This document shows, in pieces, positions 22,526 to 32,259 of a DNA stretch of 64,000 bases. The position numbers and the translations under genes were made by a program. Position 1 is the first letter of the stretch; the number at the start of each line of letters is the position of its first letter. Source of the DNA: Roseiarcus sp963783175 (GTDB lineage Bacteria; Pseudomonadota; Alphaproteobacteria; Rhizobiales; Beijerinckiaceae); assembly GCA_963783175.1 (NCBI GenBank), contig CAWANG010000017.1, forward strand, positions 6,852-70,851, given 5' to 3'. A model generated the notes under the pieces. It ran no database searches and was not told where the DNA came from. It saw only the letters and a program-made list of their open reading frames with translations.

Positions 22526-22972
22526 ATGGGACTGATCAGTTTCGTCAAGAACGCCGGCGCGAAGATTTTCGGCGGAAGCGAAGCGAAGCCGGCGCCGGCC
22601 GAGCAATTGCACAAGGAGCTCGAGAAACACAGCCTCGATGCATCGGGCGTCAAGATTGCGGTCGAGGGCGACAAGGTGAGGGTGTCGGGCACGGCGCCGA
22701 CCACCGAGCAAGCCGAAAAGATCGCCATCGCGCTCGGCAACACGGTCGGCGTCCAGACGGTCGAAAACGACATCAAGCCCGCCAAGGTCGAGGCCGAGTC
22801 GAAATTCTATACGGTGAAGAGCGGCGACACGCTGTGGGCGATATCCGAGAGAGAATACGGCAAGGGGCACGGCGGCAAATACGACGTCATCTTCCAGGCC
22901 AACCGGCCGATGCTGACCCAGCCGGACAAGATCTACCCGGGCCAGGTGCTACGCATCCCGCCGCTGGGCTGA
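22526..22972 (+). CDS. BON and LysM domain protein, Kbp/YgaU-like
   Basis: 148 residues, almost the length of E. coli Kbp (YgaU, 149), which binds potassium. The N-terminal BON domain (about 25-85) includes KVRVSGTAPTTEQAEKIAIA and GVQTVENDIK. The C-terminal LysM domain (about 95-148) reads FYTVKSGDTLWAISEREYG and PGQVLRIPPLG. The start follows TGAGGAGC. No signal peptide is visible, as in Kbp. It converges on lysC. Potassium sensing is inferred from the family. Confidence 0.85.
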   Translation: MGLISFVKNAGAKIFGGSEAKPAPAEQLHKELEKHSLDASGVKIAVEGDKVRVSGTAPTTEQAEKIAIALGNTVGVQTVENDIKPAKVEAESKFYTVKSGDTLWAISEREYGKGHGGKYDVIFQANRPMLTQPDKIYPGQVLRIPPLG

Positions 22973-23131
22973 GCGCGGAAGCACGGGCAAGCGACAGCAG
23001 ACCCAGACCCTACAAGCAGCGCTTCCGCAGCGGAACTCGTCCGCCTCAGCGTCGAAACTCGGACTGAAAGGAGCGCCTGGCGCTCGTTGATCCGCGTTTC
23101 GAAGTGGCTGAGACGCCCGAGCAACTCGCCC

Positions 23132-24370
23132 TCATCCCTTCGCGTCGAGGCCATAGAGCGTGTGCAGCGTGCGCACTGCAAGCTCGGTATAGACCTCGTC
23201 GATCAGCATCGAGAACTTGATCTCCGAGGTGGTGATGGCGCGGATGTTGACGCCCTTCTCGGCCAGCGCCCGGAAAGCCCGCGCGGCGACGCCGGAATGC
23301 GAGCGCATGCCGACGCCGATGGCGGAGATCTTCACCACATCCTGCGCCCCGTGCAGCTTGGCGTAGCCGATTTTCGCCCGCAGCTCCCCGAGGATGGCCA
23401 TCGCGCGCTCGTATTCCGCCGCGGGCACGGTGAAGGTGATGTCGGTCGTCGTCGTGTCGTCGGAGACGACCTGGATGATCATGTCGACGTTGATGTTGGC
23501 CTCGGCCAGCGGCATGAAGATCGCCGCCGCCACCCCGGGCTTGTCGGCGACCTCGCGCAAGGTGATCTGCGCTTCGTCGCGCGAGAAGGCGATGCCGGTG
23601 ACGACCTCCTGCTCCATGATCTCCTCCTCGTCGCAAATGAGCGTGCCAAGCCTCGGGCGCGCCGGATCGTCGAATGACGAGCGCACGTAGAGCCTGACCT
23701 TGTTGACCATTGCCACTTCGACCGAGCGCACCTGCAGCACCTTGGCGCCGAGCGAGGCCATCTCCAGCATTTCCTCGAACGCCACCTTGTCGAGCCGGCG
23801 CGCCCTCGGCACGATCCGCGGATCGGAGGTGTAGACGCCGTCGACGTCGGTATAGATGTCGCAACGGTCGGCCGAAATCGCGGCGGCGAGCGCGACTGCG
23901 GACGTGTCCGAGCCGCCGCGCCCGAGCGTCGTCACCCGGTTGGTGGCTTTGTGCAGCCCTTGAAAGCCGGCGATGACTGCGATCTCGCCCGCCTCGAAGC
24001 CTTGAATGAGCCGCGTCCCGTCGATGGCGGTGATGCGGGCTGAGCCATGCGCGTCGTCGGTCAGTAGCGGGATCTGCCACCCGGCCCATGAACGCGCCTT
24101 GAGACCGACGTCCTTGAGCGCCAGCGCCAGCAGGCCCGCGGTCACGAGTTCGCCCGAGGCGACGACGGCGTCGTATTCGGCGGTGTCGAATTGCGAGCCC
24201 GCCTCCTTGCACCACGCGACCAGCTCATTGGTCTTGCCGGCCATCGCTGAGACGACCACCGCGACTTCCGCGCCGGCGTCGATCTCTCGCCTGACGTGCG
24301 CGGCGACGTTGCGGATGCGTTGAACGTCGGCGACCGACGTGCCGCCGAACTTCATCACCAGGCGCGGCAT
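23132..24370 (-). CDS. lysC: Aspartate kinase
   Basis: 412-residue enzyme phosphorylating aspartate, the first step to lysine, threonine, methionine and diaminopimelate. The kinase domain begins MPRLVMKFGGTSVADVQ and includes TTLGRGGSDTSAVALAAA and CDIYTDVDGVYTSDPR. Two C-terminal ACT domains are visible from about residue 265 (QITLREVADKPGVAAAIF, ISAIGVGMRSHSGVAARAF), the site of feedback control. I start at 24370, the KFGGTS start normal for the family. It is divergent from ubiG, with 115 bp between the starts. Confidence 0.95.
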   Translation of the reverse strand: MPRLVMKFGGTSVADVQRIRNVAAHVRREIDAGAEVAVVVSAMAGKTNELVAWCKEAGSQFDTAEYDAVVASGELVTAGLLALALKDVGLKARSWAGWQIPLLTDDAHGSARITAIDGTRLIQGFEAGEIAVIAGFQGLHKATNRVTTLGRGGSDTSAVALAAAISADRCDIYTDVDGVYTSDPRIVPRARRLDKVAFEEMLEMASLGAKVLQVRSVEVAMVNKVRLYVRSSFDDPARPRLGTLICDEEEIMEQEVVTGIAFSRDEAQITLREVADKPGVAAAIFMPLAEANINVDMIIQVVSDDTTTTDITFTVPAAEYERAMAILGELRAKIGYAKLHGAQDVVKISAIGVGMRSHSGVAARAFRALAEKGVNIRAITTSEIKFSMLIDEVYTELAVRTLHTLYGLDAKG

Positions 24371-24485
24371 GGATCCTTGAAACCTTGGGGGAAAACGCGC
24401 TCTCTCGCGCAATGCGTGGGGGCGGCGTATAAGGCCGTGCGCCGGGTGGGTCAACGCGCCACGGCCGTCGAGCGAAGGGGTTCAG

Positions 24486-25238
24486 ATGTCGGCTGCGCCG
24501 CCGCCGAGCGTCATGTCCGAGGAGGTCGCCCGCTTCGATGCGCTGGGCGACGCCTGGTGGGACTTGGACGGGCCGATGGCGCCGCTGCATCGCCTGAACC
24601 CGGTCCGGATCGGCTGGGCGCGCGACCGTAATCGCGCGGCATTTCAAGCTCACTGCCCCGACAGGGACCCCGCTCGCCGGGATCAGTCTCCTCGACGTGG
24701 GCTGCGGCGCAGGACTGTTCGCCGAGCCTTTGGCGCGCCTCGGCGCCGACGTCGTCGGCGTCGATCCGGCGCCCGCCGCGATCGAGGCCGCACGCCGCCA
24801 TGCCGAGGAGACCGGCGCCCGGCTCGCCTACCGCGCCGCGTCCGTCGAGGAGCTCGCCGCGGAGCCGCGGCAGTTCGACGTCGTGAGCGCGATGGAGGTG
24901 ATCGAGCACGCGGCCGATCCGAATGCCTTCGTTGCTTCCGCCGCCTCGCTCGTCAAGCCCGGCGGCCTTTTCCTCGCGTCGACCTTGAACCGGACGCTGA
25001 AGAGCTTCGCCCTCGCCATCGTCGGGGCCGAATATGTGCTTCGCTGGCTCGAGCCCGGAACGCACCGCTGGGAGCAGTTCGTGACCCCAATCGAGCTCAC
25101 GGCCTTCGCGCGCGCCGCGAACCTTAGGCGGGTCAGCTTTCGCGGCGTCGTCTATGATCCGTTCAGCGCGGCGTGGCGGCTCTCGCGGCGACACGAGCCG
25201 TGAACTATCTGTTCGCGGCGCGAAAGCCGGACAATTGA
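24486..25238 (+). CDS. ubiG: Ubiquinone biosynthesis O-methyltransferase UbiG (three frame breaks)
   Basis: SAM-dependent enzyme carrying out both O-methylations in ubiquinone synthesis. The N-terminal part reads RFDALGDAWWDLDGPMAPLH and RLNPVRIGWARDRN. An extra base near 24638 must be dropped to read HFKLTAPTGTPLAG and the SAM motif LLDVGCGAGLFAEPLARLG. The body includes VVSAMEVIEHAADP and STLNRTLKSFALAIVGAEY. Two more insertions near 25188 and 25199 hide the end VNYLFAARKPDN, stop at 25236-25238. Three insertions give a length divisible by three. Repaired length is about 250, the family norm. It converges on ialB with a 9-bp gap. Confidence 0.88.
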
Positions 25239-25247
25239 GCCCGCGGC

Positions 25248-25926
25248 TCACTTTCCCGGGCACTCCTTCTGCACACGGTCCAGGGCCTGGGCGAAGCCGG
25301 TCAGCGAATAGGTGTCGATCGACTGGTGGCCTCTGAGCGAAGCGGCCTTGACGACGAGCTTCGCGCCCTTGCTGCATTTCGGTGATCAGAGCGCCTTCCT
25401 TGGCCGCGTTCTTGACCCACAGGTTTCCGCCTTTTGGCAGCATCTCGAATGTCGTCTCGTCGACCAAGGCGACCGGGGCCGGCCCGATGGGCGTTTTCGC
25501 TTTGGCGTCGGTCTTCGTCGCCGGTTTCTCGCCCTGCTTTGGGTCGAGCTTCGCTTCGGCGGCGTCCGCGCCCCCCGCGACATCGAAGCCCATGATGAAC
25601 GACACTTCGTTGCGCACTCCCTCAGCCGGGCGGTCGGAGATGAACGCGTAACCCGGATCGCGAGTGAGGCTGGAAGGTTCGCGCGATTTCGGCTGGGCTA
25701 GGGTGTAGCAGATCCGCCCCTTGCCGGCCTCGCCGACGAACACGTTCCAGTCGCCAAAGGTGGCGACCAACGCGGGCTTCGAAGAATCATCCTTCTTTTC
25801 CGCCTTGGGCGCGGCCTTGGCGGGCTTGGTCGCTGCAGTCACAGGCGGCGCGAGGGCGCTGGCGGCCCAGACGGCCGCAGTCAGGAGCCCTATGGCGCGA
25901 AGGGACGAGAGGACGAGGCGCGTCAT
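25248..25926 (-). CDS. Invasion-associated locus B (IalB) family protein (one frame break)
   Basis: Periplasmic protein of about 225 residues. A signal peptide (LVLSSLRAIGLLTAAVWAASALA) is followed by a lysine/alanine-rich linker and the IalB domain: ATFGDWNVFVGEAGKGRICY, SLTRDPGYAFISDRPAEGVR and TTFEMLPKGGNLWVKNAA. Near 25370 one inserted base must be skipped to read KLVVKAASLRGHQSIDTYSL and the end ALDRVQKECPGK, stop at 25248. The length is 3n+1. IalB proteins are common in Hyphomicrobiales and are not limited to pathogens; the role is unclear. Confidence 0.83.
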
Positions 25927-26080
25927 CGACAACAATCCTTTGAACCGGGTCCAGGCCCGGCTGGCGGGCTTCCCTGCCGTCCGATCGGGGCGAAATTCCG
26001 GCCTTTCGCCTTGCCGGGCCGGGCGGGGGCTGCAATCCTGCATATGGTTACTGAAAAATGTGTAAAATTTGGAGCCCGTC

Positions 26081-27061
26081 ATGAAAGCCCTGATCTGCCC
26101 GTCGCTTGGTCCGGCCGAAAATCTGAAGGTGGCGGACGTCGAGCCGCCAACGCCCGGCGACGGCGAGGTCTTGGTCGACGTCGCCTATGCCGGGCTCAAC
26201 TTCTTCGACACGCTGATCATCGAGGGCAAGTATCAGCTCAAGCCCGCTCCGCCGTTTTCGCCCGGCGGCGAGTTCTCCGGCCACGTGATCGCGCTGGGGC
26301 CGGGAGCGCGCGGTTTCGCGGTCGGCGACCCGGTGATGGGGTTCTGCGGTTATGGCGCGGCCGCGGAGCAGATCGCGATCACCACCAAACGGCTGGCGCG
26401 GATTCCCGACGGCCTGGCGTTCGACAAGGCGGCGGGGCTTTCGGTCGCCTACGGCACGAGCCTGCATGCGCTCAAGCAGCGCGCCGAGATGAAGCCCGGC
26501 GAGACCCTGCTGGTGCTCGGCGCGTCGGGCGGGGTCGGGCTCGCGGCGGTCGAGATCGGCAAGGCGATGGGCGCGCGGGTGATCGCCGGGGCGTCCTCGG
26601 ACGAAAAGCTCGCCTTCGCCCGCCGCTACGGCGCGGCGGAGACGATCAACACCGCCACGGACGATCTGCGCGCGCGCCTCAAGGACCTTACGCCCAATGG
26701 CGTCGACGTCGTCTACGATCCGGTCGGCGGCGCGCTGACCGAAGCGGCGCTGCGTTCGCTCGCCTGGAAGGGCCGCCTTCTGGTGATTGGCTTCGCGTCG
26801 GGCGAGATTCCCCGCCCCCCGCTCAACATCCCCTTGCTCAAGGGCTGCGACATCCGCGGCGTCTATTGGGGCGAATTCACCGCCCGGGAGCCGGAAGCGC
26901 ATCGTGAGAACATGGCCCAGCTCATGGATTGGGCCAAATCCGGGACGCTAAGCGTCCACATCTACGCCACATATGCGCTCGACGACTTCCGGAAGGCCTT
27001 TGAGGCGATCGCCAAGCGCCAGACGCTCGGCAAGACTCTGCTTCGTTTCGGCGCGAATTAA
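26081..27061 (+). CDS. NADPH:quinone oxidoreductase family, zinc-free MDR protein
   Basis: 326 residues of the medium-chain dehydrogenase/reductase type. The catalytic domain has VAYAGLNFFDTLIIEGKY and PFSPGGEFSGHVIALG. The NADPH Rossmann motif is LVLGASGGVGLAAVEIGKAMGA written in part as GASGGVGLAA, followed by VYDPVGGALTEAALRSL. No zinc-ligand cysteines are present, as in quinone oxidoreductases. I start at MKALICPSLG (26081). The gene is a single unit followed by a GNAT gene 80 bp on. Confidence 0.88.
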   Translation: MKALICPSLGPAENLKVADVEPPTPGDGEVLVDVAYAGLNFFDTLIIEGKYQLKPAPPFSPGGEFSGHVIALGPGARGFAVGDPVMGFCGYGAAAEQIAITTKRLARIPDGLAFDKAAGLSVAYGTSLHALKQRAEMKPGETLLVLGASGGVGLAAVEIGKAMGARVIAGASSDEKLAFARRYGAAETINTATDDLRARLKDLTPNGVDVVYDPVGGALTEAALRSLAWKGRLLVIGFASGEIPRPPLNIPLLKGCDIRGVYWGEFTAREPEAHRENMAQLMDWAKSGTLSVHIYATYALDDFRKAFEAIAKRQTLGKTLLRFGAN

Positions 27062-27141
27062 TCCAGCGGATTGAAATATATGTTGCGCTGCACCATATGC
27101 GGGCCAGATAAACCGCTGCGGACGAATCGGCGAGGTTGAGA

Positions 27142-27756
27142 ATGAGCGACGCAAAGTCATCCCAGGTGGAAATCCGGCGCCTTTGGCCGTCGGACAAGGA
27201 GTTGTTTCGCGATCATTTGTTGAGGCTCGACCCCCGCAGCCGCCACGAGCGCTTTGGCGGCGGGATGTCGGACGATTTTCTTGTCCGCTACGCCGAAAAC
27301 TGCTTCGGCAAGGGCGATCTCGTCTATGGGGCCTTCGTCGACGGCAAGATGGTCGGCGCGGCCGAATTGCGCTCCAACCAGGCGATCTGGAGCGAGCAGG
27401 CGCCGTTCGGGCGCAACATTCATGCCGAGGCCGCGTTCTCGGTCGAGGACGGGTATCGCCGCCGCGGCATCGGCGAAAGACTGTTCAAGCGCATCCAGCG
27501 CGCCGCCACCAATCATGGGGTCGAGACGATCGAGATCGTCTGCCTGCCCGACAATATCGGGATGCAGAGCCTGGCGAAGAAGTTCAAGACCCATTTCACG
27601 TTCGAGGAGAATGCGCTGACCGGCCGCCTGACCGCGCGGCGGCCAACCGCAATGTCGCTGATCCGTGAAGCCTCGGTCGACGCGCTCGACTTCGGCGCCG
27701 CCCTGTTCGACGCCCACTGGCGGGCGGTGGCGGAGGCGCGCGAAAAGGGCGCGTGA
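27142..27756 (+). CDS. GNAT family N-acetyltransferase
   Basis: 204 residues with an N-terminal RRLWPSDKELFRDHLLRLDP and HERFGGGMSDDFL typical of the protein-acetyltransferase-like Pat branch. The acetyl-CoA loop is EDGYRRRGIGERLFKRIQRAA. I prefer the ATG at 27142 (SDAKSSQVEIRRL follows) to the TTG at 27136. The substrate is unknown; related domains occur alone or fused to ATP-grasp proteins. It converges on apt across an 81-bp gap containing a hairpin. Confidence 0.83.
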   Translation: MSDAKSSQVEIRRLWPSDKELFRDHLLRLDPRSRHERFGGGMSDDFLVRYAENCFGKGDLVYGAFVDGKMVGAAELRSNQAIWSEQAPFGRNIHAEAAFSVEDGYRRRGIGERLFKRIQRAATNHGVETIEIVCLPDNIGMQSLAKKFKTHFTFEENALTGRLTARRPTAMSLIREASVDALDFGAALFDAHWRAVAEAREKGA

Positions 27757-27778
27757 CGGGATCAATGTCCGTCCAAAA

Positions 27779-27808
27779 GTCGGCCTCCTCGGGTCGCCCG
27801 GCCGACCC
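27779..27808. terminator. Hairpin between convergent GNAT and apt genes
   Basis: GTCGGCC (27779-27785) pairs with GGCCGAC (27800-27806), and an alternative tighter stem GGGTCG/CGACCC (27791-27808) overlaps it. Lying between two convergent stops, it may end transcription both ways; no poly-T tract follows. Confidence 0.4.
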
Positions 27809-27837
27809 TAACAGAAGCAATCAGGCCGGGCTCTCGA

Positions 27838-28365
27838 CTAATGCCCCGGGAAGGAAACCAGACTGCGCACCGGGACGCCCAGGGCTTCGATCTTGGCCGC
27901 GCCGCCTAGGTCGGGGAGGTCGATGACGAAACAGGCCGCGGCCACCTCCGCGCCCATCTTCTGCAAGAGTTTGATCGCCGCTTCTGCGGTTCCCCCAGTC
28001 GCGATCAAATCGTCAACCAGGATCACCCGCTCGGCGCTTGAGACCGCGTCGTCATGCATCTCCATGTGGTCGAGACCATATTCGAGCGAATAAGGGATCG
28101 AAACGGTGGTGTGCGGGAGCTTGCCTTTCTTCCGGATCGGCACGAAGCCGGCCGACAACTGATGCGCGACCGCCCCGCCGAGAATGAAGCCGCGCGCCTC
28201 GACGCCCGCCACTTTATCGATTTTCGTTCCGGCCCAGGGCTGCACCAGCTCGTCGACCGCCCGGCGAAACGCCCTCGCGTCGCCGAGCAGCGTCGTGATG
28301 TCGCGAAACAGGATGCCCTTTTTCGGATAGTCCGGGATCGTTCGGATGGTGTCGGCGAGATGCAT
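27838..28365 (-). CDS. apt: Adenine phosphoribosyltransferase
   Basis: 175-residue purine salvage enzyme making AMP from adenine and PRPP. It starts MHLADTIRTIPDYPKKGILF, contains GVEARGFILGGAVAHQL and VPIRKKGKLPHTTVS, and carries the PRPP-binding motif VILVDDLIATGGTAEAA. I start at 28365; the upstream in-frame extension overlaps dps. It lies 20 bp after the dps stop on the same strand. Confidence 0.95.
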   Translation of the reverse strand: MHLADTIRTIPDYPKKGILFRDITTLLGDARAFRRAVDELVQPWAGTKIDKVAGVEARGFILGGAVAHQLSAGFVPIRKKGKLPHTTVSIPYSLEYGLDHMEMHDDAVSSAERVILVDDLIATGGTAEAAIKLLQKMGAEVAAACFVIDLPDLGGAAKIEALGVPVRSLVSFPGH

Positions 28366-28385
28366 GGTCGAAAATCGCTTTCCGC

Positions 28386-28922
28386 TCAGTCGTTCGCGCC
28401 GGGACCGCCGCGCGTCGCCTCGAACAGGAACCACGTCCGCCGCTCGGTCTCGTCGATCCAGTTCTCGAGCAGGCTCGCCGTCGCGACGTCGCCGTAGCCG
28501 TCGCAGACGTTGTGGACCTGGCGCATGATCGAGGTCAGGCGCTCATTGTCGTCGCGCAGCTCCGCCAGCATGTCTTTCGGATCGACATATTCGGCGTCGT
28601 TGTCGAGAATGCGCTGCCGCCGCGCGATATCCCCGATCGAGCGCAGGGTCGCGCCGCCGATCTTGCGCGCCCGCTCGGCGATGTCGTCGGTCATGTCGAA
28701 TATCTGCTCGCCCTGCTCGTCGAGGAGGAGGTGGTAGTCGCGGAAATGCGGGCCGCTCATGTGCCAGTGGAAGTTCTTGGTCTTCATATAGATGGCGAAC
28801 ACGTCCGCCAGCAATCCCGCCAGCGCCGCCGAGATATCCCGCGTCGCCTCCGGCTTGAGGTCGGTCGGCGTCCCGAGGCGCTCGCGGACATGGGTCTCCT
28901 TCGCCGATTTCGTCTTCGCCAT
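28386..28922 (-). CDS. dps: Dps family DNA-binding ferritin-like protein
   Basis: 178 residues forming the four-helix Dps fold that stores iron and protects DNA under starvation and oxidative stress. The intersubunit ferroxidase residues lie in NFHWHMSGPHFRDYHLLLDE and DDIAERARKIGG. The N-terminal lysine-rich tail (MAKTKSAKETHVRERLG) could bind DNA. An AAGGAGACCTCA site precedes the ATG at 28922. Upstream is a 640-bp region with a dispersed repeat. Confidence 0.92.
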   Translation of the reverse strand: MAKTKSAKETHVRERLGTPTDLKPEATRDISAALAGLLADVFAIYMKTKNFHWHMSGPHFRDYHLLLDEQGEQIFDMTDDIAERARKIGGATLRSIGDIARRQRILDNDAEYVDPKDMLAELRDDNERLTSIMRQVHNVCDGYGDVATASLLENWIDETERRTWFLFEATRGGPGAND

Positions 28923-29566
28923 TGAGGTCTCCTTAAAGTACGTTTTGCGCGTCGCCGTGGAGCGGAAATCGAGCGAGCTCACGAACTAGGCCGCGCCATC
29001 CCGCGGCTTCGCCACCCCGCGACTGATCGTCGCACGCCTCGCCCGCCGATTCCAGCCGGAAGTCGGCGCCCGATACGCTGGGCGCCGGCTGGCGATCCCG
29101 AAAAGGAATGTCCTTGAGGACGTCGTGGTCCCGCGAGATTTTCCGATCGATCCAGCCCGGCTTTCCCAAGCGAAAACCACATTTAGCCAAATCCAGCAAA
29201 GCCCAGCAAAATCCAGCCAAGCAGGCCAAAGAGAATCAAAGGAAAAAAGCTTGGATTCTCTTGTCCGAATCAAGCCTTTTCAATGGCTTATGCTGACCCC
29301 CCGCCGTTTTTTTCTTTTTGACCGTGTAGGCTGAAAATTACGAACTCCTTTGCTTCGTGAAGCACGCGAAGACGCGCAGGACTGGCGGCATTCGGCATCG
29401 ATCGCATTGTCATGACAAAGGAATGGTAGCACGCGTTTCTATTTTTGGCAACGACGTGTCCAACATTCTGATGTTCAAAAGCTCGGTCCACGCAAGCCGC
29501 GAAGCCCCTTTCCGCACGGTCGGCTTTGATTAGGCGACATGTCGCGCCTTTTCGCCGCCGCCGGCG
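28923..29566. other. Intergenic region upstream of dps and downstream of sdhB
   Basis: This 644-bp stretch is lower in GC than its surroundings. It holds the dispersed repeat at 29186-29290, an inverted pair GAGAATC/GATTCTC (29231-29237, 29254-29260), and a T-rich run near 29308-29320. Minus-strand frames through 28933-29229 are products of the repeat and I do not call them genes. The dps promoter should lie in its left part. Confidence 0.45.
29186..29290. repeat. Dispersed AATCCA-rich repeat ending in CTTTTCAATGGCTTA, copy 1
   Basis: Four imperfect 10-bp units from 29186 to 29225 (GCCAAATCCA, GCAAAGCCCA, GCAAAATCCA, GCCAAGCAGG) are followed, after an inverted GAGAATC pair, by a conserved tail with CTTTTCAATGGCTTA at 29276-29290. 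The same 15-bp end follows a similar A/C-rich array at 49921-50057. Both lie in intergenic DNA. Confidence 0.6.
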
Positions 29567-30346
29567 TCAAAGCCGGCGCTCGACCATCATCGCCTTGATG
29601 TGGGCGATCGCCTTGGCCGGGTTGAGGCCCTTGGGGCAGGTCTTGGCGCAGTTCATGATCGTGTGGCAGCGGTAGAGGCGGAACGGGTCCTCGAGATTGT
29701 CGAGCCGCTCGCCCTGCGCCTCGTCGCGCGAGTCAACGAGCCAGCGGTAGGCCTGAAGCAGGACCGCCGGACCCAGGTAGCGGTCGCCGTTCCACCAATA
29801 GCTCGGGCAGGCGGTCGAGCAGGAGGCGCACAGAATGCACTCGTAGAGGCCGTCGAGCTTCGCACGGTCCTCGGGCGACTGCAGCCATTCCTTCTCCGGC
29901 GCCGGGGAAACGGTCTTCAGCCACGGTTCGATCGAGGCGTGCTGGGCGTAGAAGACCGTGAGGTCGGGAACCAGGTCTTTGATCACCTCCTGGTGGGGCA
30001 GCGGATAAATGGTCACCGGGGCCGCGACCTCGTCGATGCCGCGGGTGCAGGCAAGCGTATTGAGCCCGTCGATGTTCATCGCGCACGAGCCGCACACGCC
30101 CTCGCGGCAGGAGCGGCGGAAGGTGAGGGTCGAATCGATCTTCGATTTGATCCAGATCAGCGCGTCGAGGATCATCGGCCCGCAATCGTCGCGGTCGACG
30201 AAATAGACGTCGATATGCGGATTGGCGCCGTCGTCCTGGTTCCAGCGATAGATGCGGAATTCCGTCAGTCGCGCAGCATTGGCCGGCTTCGGCCAGGTCT
30301 TGCCCGGCTTGACGCGAGAATTCTCGGGCAGAGTCAGTTCGACCAT
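29567..30346 (-). CDS. sdhB: Succinate dehydrogenase iron-sulfur subunit
   Basis: 259 residues carrying electrons from SdhA to the quinone site of complex II. The [2Fe-2S] site is CREGVCGSCAMNIDGLNTLAC in part CREGVCGSC; the [4Fe-4S] and [3Fe-4S] ligands are in CILCASCSTACP and CHTIMNCAKTCPKGLNP. It ends KAIAHIKAMMVERRL. It is the last gene of sdhCDAB, 50 bp after sdhA. Confidence 0.96.
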   Translation of the reverse strand: MVELTLPENSRVKPGKTWPKPANAARLTEFRIYRWNQDDGANPHIDVYFVDRDDCGPMILDALIWIKSKIDSTLTFRRSCREGVCGSCAMNIDGLNTLACTRGIDEVAAPVTIYPLPHQEVIKDLVPDLTVFYAQHASIEPWLKTVSPAPEKEWLQSPEDRAKLDGLYECILCASCSTACPSYWWNGDRYLGPAVLLQAYRWLVDSRDEAQGERLDNLEDPFRLYRCHTIMNCAKTCPKGLNPAKAIAHIKAMMVERRL

Positions 30347-30396
30347 CGCGGCTCATCCACTCCGGAACATCTTCCGACGCGCGCATCAGCGGAACG

Positions 30397-32233
30397 TCAA
30401 TACACCCGCGCCTTCGGCTCGATGTAGCCGATGTCGTTGCTCATCGTATAGGCGTGCACCGGCCGGTAGTCGATCGCCACCGTCTGCTTCACGGGATCGA
30501 TCCACGAGAGCGTGTGCTTCATCCAGTTGACGTCGTCGCGCTTGGGATAGTCCTCGCGCGCATGCGCGCCGCGGCTTTCGAGGCGATTGGCGGCGCCCTC
30601 CATCGTCACGACCGCCTGCACGATCAGATTGTCGTATTCCAGCGTCTCGACGAGATCGGAATTCCAGATGAGCGAGCGGTCGGTCACCGAGACGTCCGCG
30701 CCCGAGCGCCAGGCGGCGTGGATCTTCTCCTTGCCCTCGGCGAGCACCTCGCCGGTTCGAAACACCGCGCAATTGTTTTGCATGACCATCTGCATGTTGA
30801 GGCGCAGCGCCGCCGTCGGCGTCTTGCCCTTAGCGTTGCGGAACCGATCGAGCCGGGTCAGGCGCGAACTCGGCGCTGTCCTTGGCGAGTTCGGGCTGGC
30901 TGTCGCCGGGCTTCAGGATCTCCGCTGCGCGCTGGCCCGCGGCGCGGCCAAAGACGACGAGGTCGATCAGCGAATTCGAGCCGAGCCGGTTGGCGCCGTG
31001 CACCGAGACGCAAGCCGCTTCGCCGAGCGCCATCAGTCCCGTGACGGTCGCATCGGGATCGCCATCGACCTTGGTCAGGACCTCGCCGTGATAATTGGTC
31101 GGGATGCCGCCCATATTGTAGTGGACGGTCGGCAGGACGGGGATCGGCTCCTTCGTCACATCGACGCCGGCGAAGATGCGCGAGCTCTCGGCAATGCCGG
31201 GCAGCCGCTCATGCACCACCTTGGGATCGAGATGATCGAGGTGCAGGAAGATGTGATCCTTGTTCTTGCCGACGCCGCGGCCCTCGCGAATTTCTATCGT
31301 CATCGAGCGGCTGACGACGTCGCGCGAGGCGAGGTCCTTGGCGTGCGGCGCGTAGCGCTCCATGAAGCGCTCGCCCTCCGAATTGACGAGATAGCCGCCT
31401 TCGCCGCGCACGCCCTCGGTGATGAGGCAGCCGGCGCCGTAGATCCCGGTCGGATGGAACTGCACGAACTCCATGTCCTGCAGCGGCAGGCCGGCGCGCA
31501 GCGCCATCGCGTTGCCGTCGCCGGTGCAGGTGTGGGCCGAAGTCGCCGAGAAATAGGCGCGGCCGTAGCCGCCGGTGGCGAGGACGGTGATCTGGGCCCG
31601 GAACCGGTGAATGGTCCCGTCATCCAGCTTGAGGCAGACGACGCCGCGCACCGCGCCCTCGGCGTCGCGGATGAGGTCGATGGCGAAATACTCGATGAAG
31701 AACTGGCACTTCGCCTTCAGCGCCTGGCCGTAGAGCGTGTGCAGGATGGCGTGCCCGGTGCGGTCGGCGGCGGCGCAGGTGCGCTGCGCGATGCCCTTGC
31801 CGTATTCGGTCGTCATGCCGCCGAACGGGCGCTGATAGATCTGGCCGGCCTCAGTGCGGGAGAACGGCACGCCCCAATGGTCCAGTTCGTAAACCGCTGC
31901 CGGCGCGTGGCGGCACATGTATTCGATCGCGTCCTGGTCGCCGAGCCAATCGGAGCCCTTGACGGTGTCGTACATGTGCCACCGCCAGTCGTCCGGGCCC
32001 ATGTTGCCAAGGGCGGCGGATATGCCGCCCTGCGCCGCGACGGTGTGCGAGCGGGTCGGGAACACTTTCGAGATGCACGCCGTGCGTAAGCCCGCTTGGG
32101 CGCAGCCGACGCTGGCGCGCAAGCCCGCTCCGCCCGCCCCGACCACCACGACATCGAACGTGTGGTCGGTGATCGGATAGGCCTTGCCCCCGAGCGCCGG
32201 CGCGCTCTGCGCGGAAGAGCCGTTGGTCGCCAT
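30397..32233 (-). CDS. sdhA: Succinate dehydrogenase flavoprotein subunit (one frame break)
   Basis: About 611 residues after repair; oxidises succinate to fumarate with covalent FAD. The N-terminal part has VVVGAGGAGLRASVG, the FAD-histidine site RSHTVAAQGGISAAL, and the active-site FHPTGIYGAGCLITEG and GGYLVNSEGERFMERYAP. Around 30853-30857 an extra base breaks the frame; beyond it the sequence reads LDRFRNAKGKTPTAALRLNM and continues to DYRPVHAYTMSNDI and the usual EPKARVY end. Total length is 3n+1. Since the enzyme is central to respiration, a sequence error is likelier than a pseudogene. Confidence 0.93.
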
Positions 32234-32259
32234 CGATGATCCGTCTTCCTAAGGGTTGC

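Noticed and set aside
28933..29229. Minus-strand 98-codon frame upstream of dps
   Set aside because: It translates the dispersed repeat and runs into dps upstream DNA; no domain or start signal.
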